Shown here piece after piece: positions 63,315 to 64,000 of a stretch of DNA of 64,000 nt. The position numbers and the translations under genes are program-made. The stretch is from Flavobacteriales bacterium (lineage in GTDB: Bacteria; Bacteroidota; Bacteroidia; Flavobacteriales_F; PHOS-HE28), in NCBI GenBank assembly GCA_016788295.1, contig JAEUSY010000004.1, positions 124,001 through 188,000 on the forward strand. Direction: 5' to 3'. The notes below the pieces were generated by a model, which saw only the letters and a list, made by a program, of their open reading frames with translations, made no database searches and was not told the DNA's origin. Numbering within the stretch: position 1 is the first letter of the stretch; the number at the start of each line of letters is the position of its first letter.

Positions 63315-64000
63315 ATGGCCCGCCTGCCCCGCTTACCGGACGTGCTGACCACCGCGAACCTAGCGTGCGGCACGGGTTCCATTCTGTTGGCCTCCCAAGG
63401 ACAGCTAACACTGGCGTGTTGGCTGGTGTTCGCCGGGGCGGTGTTCGATGTGTTTGATGGGCTGGCCGCCCGTGCCTTTGGGGGCGGCTCGCCACTGGGT
63501 GCCCAACTGGACAGTTTGGCGGACATGGTGACCTTCGGGGTGGCGCCGGCAGTGATCCTCTGGTGCGGCCATTTATCGCACACCTGGAGGAAATACCTGC
63601 TCTTCGTGGACCAGGACGGACCCGCAACTGAATTGGCACCCGATCCGATATATGCCATCGCTACAGTGATCCTTGTTATCGCCTCCTGCTGGCGTTTGGC
63701 CAAATTCAATGTGGATACGCGCCAAAGCAGTGGTTTCCTCGGCTTGGCAACACCGGCGAATGGTCTTTTCTGGGTCTCATCGGTATTGGCAGCCTCGGGT
63801 GAAGCGCTCCATGGCGGCCCCGGTTCAGACTTCTTGTTGGGGGCGGACCGGAATCTGCTGGGCAGTCCAGAAGCCCTTTTCGCAGCGGCCGTGGGCATGG
63901 CTGTCCTCATGCTCTCGGAACTCCCCCTCCCCTCACTGAAATTCAAGCACTTCAGGTGGCCCGGCAACCAGGTGATCTACCTGCTGGGTGGGATCGGGGC
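63315..64000 (+). CDS. pssA: CDP-diacylglycerol--serine O-phosphatidyltransferase (3' end outside window)
   Basis: The frame starts MARLPRLPDVLTTANLACG and runs off the right edge with 228 complete codons. The CDP-alcohol phosphotransferase motif is complete: DVFDGLAARAFG followed by GAQLDSLADMVTFG (DxxDGxxAR-x8-GxxxD-xxxD). Several membrane helices follow. The PNLxxx-type N-terminus and the motif spacing favour phosphatidylserine synthase, the first step to phosphatidylethanolamine, over other CDP-alcohol enzymes. The true C-terminus cannot be seen. Confidence 0.88.
   Translation, partial: MARLPRLPDVLTTANLACGTGSILLASQGQLTLACWLVFAGAVFDVFDGLAARAFGGGSPLGAQLDSLADMVTFGVAPAVILWCGHLSHTWRKYLLFVDQDGPATELAPDPIYAIATVILVIASCWRLAKFNVDTRQSSGFLGLATPANGLFWVSSVLAASGEALHGGPGSDFLLGADRNLLGSPEALFAAAVGMAVLMLSELPLPSLKFKHFRWPGNQVIYLLGGIG

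Overview
The window comes from a Bacteroidota chromosome, most likely a high-GC member of the Flavobacteriales-like lineages. It carries type IX secretion / gliding genes (porU, porV, a PorP/SprF protein, gldJ), a Bacteroidota-style cbb3 oxidase operon with fused CcoN-CcoO, DUF2795 and VTC/DUF4956 proteins, and TonB systems. Many genes are preceded by a TAnnTTTG / TAnnTTCG element, the Bacteroidota -7 promoter box, at very short leader distances. The DNA is gene-dense and GC-rich. I see no insertion sequence, CRISPR array, prophage block or rRNA, and no gene-free stretch longer than 300 bases.

Layout. 1-3.7 kb (minus): the end of a rhomboid protease gene, pyruvate dehydrogenase E2 and E1-alpha, and cytidine deaminase. 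3.8-5.2 kb (plus): a VTC-domain / DUF4956 membrane pair. 5.2-11 kb (minus): ispF, porV and the sortase porU. 11.1-15.3 kb (plus): PorP/SprF, the gliding lipoprotein gldJ and murF. 15.4-22.2 kb: an acyl-CoA dehydrogenase (minus), then anmK, a Glu/Leu-type dehydrogenase, exbB-exbD-tonB and folC (plus). 22.2-24.9 kb (minus): two valine tRNAs and a TonB-dependent receptor.

25.1-31.7 kb (plus) is a tightly packed nine-gene unit: ECF sigma factor, crtI, crtB, idi, folE, photolyase, a 53-residue unknown, an SRPBCC protein and crtZ. It joins carotenoid synthesis to DNA photorepair and pterin supply and looks like a light/oxidative-stress operon. 31.7-40.5 kb (minus) is a complete cco operon with assembly factors: ccoI, ccoS, ccoNO, ccoQ, ccoP, ccoG, ccoH and a SafE-like membrane protein. 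40.6-45.9 kb (plus): an O-methyltransferase-like protein, a PduO-type cobalamin adenosyltransferase, a DUF2795 protein and secA.

46-63.2 kb (minus): a TonB-C-domain protein, comM, gmhA, an ORF6N-domain protein, DsbD with a separate DsbD-N-like protein, a small unknown, tilS, pabB, lnt, and then a 1,720-residue C25 (PorU2-like) peptidase translationally coupled to a PorV/PorQ-family porin. The window ends in pssA (plus, incomplete).

The most distinctive points are the light-stress operon with its small unknown gene, the second C25/PorV-like pair far from the canonical porU-porV locus, and the promoter pattern with very short leaders.
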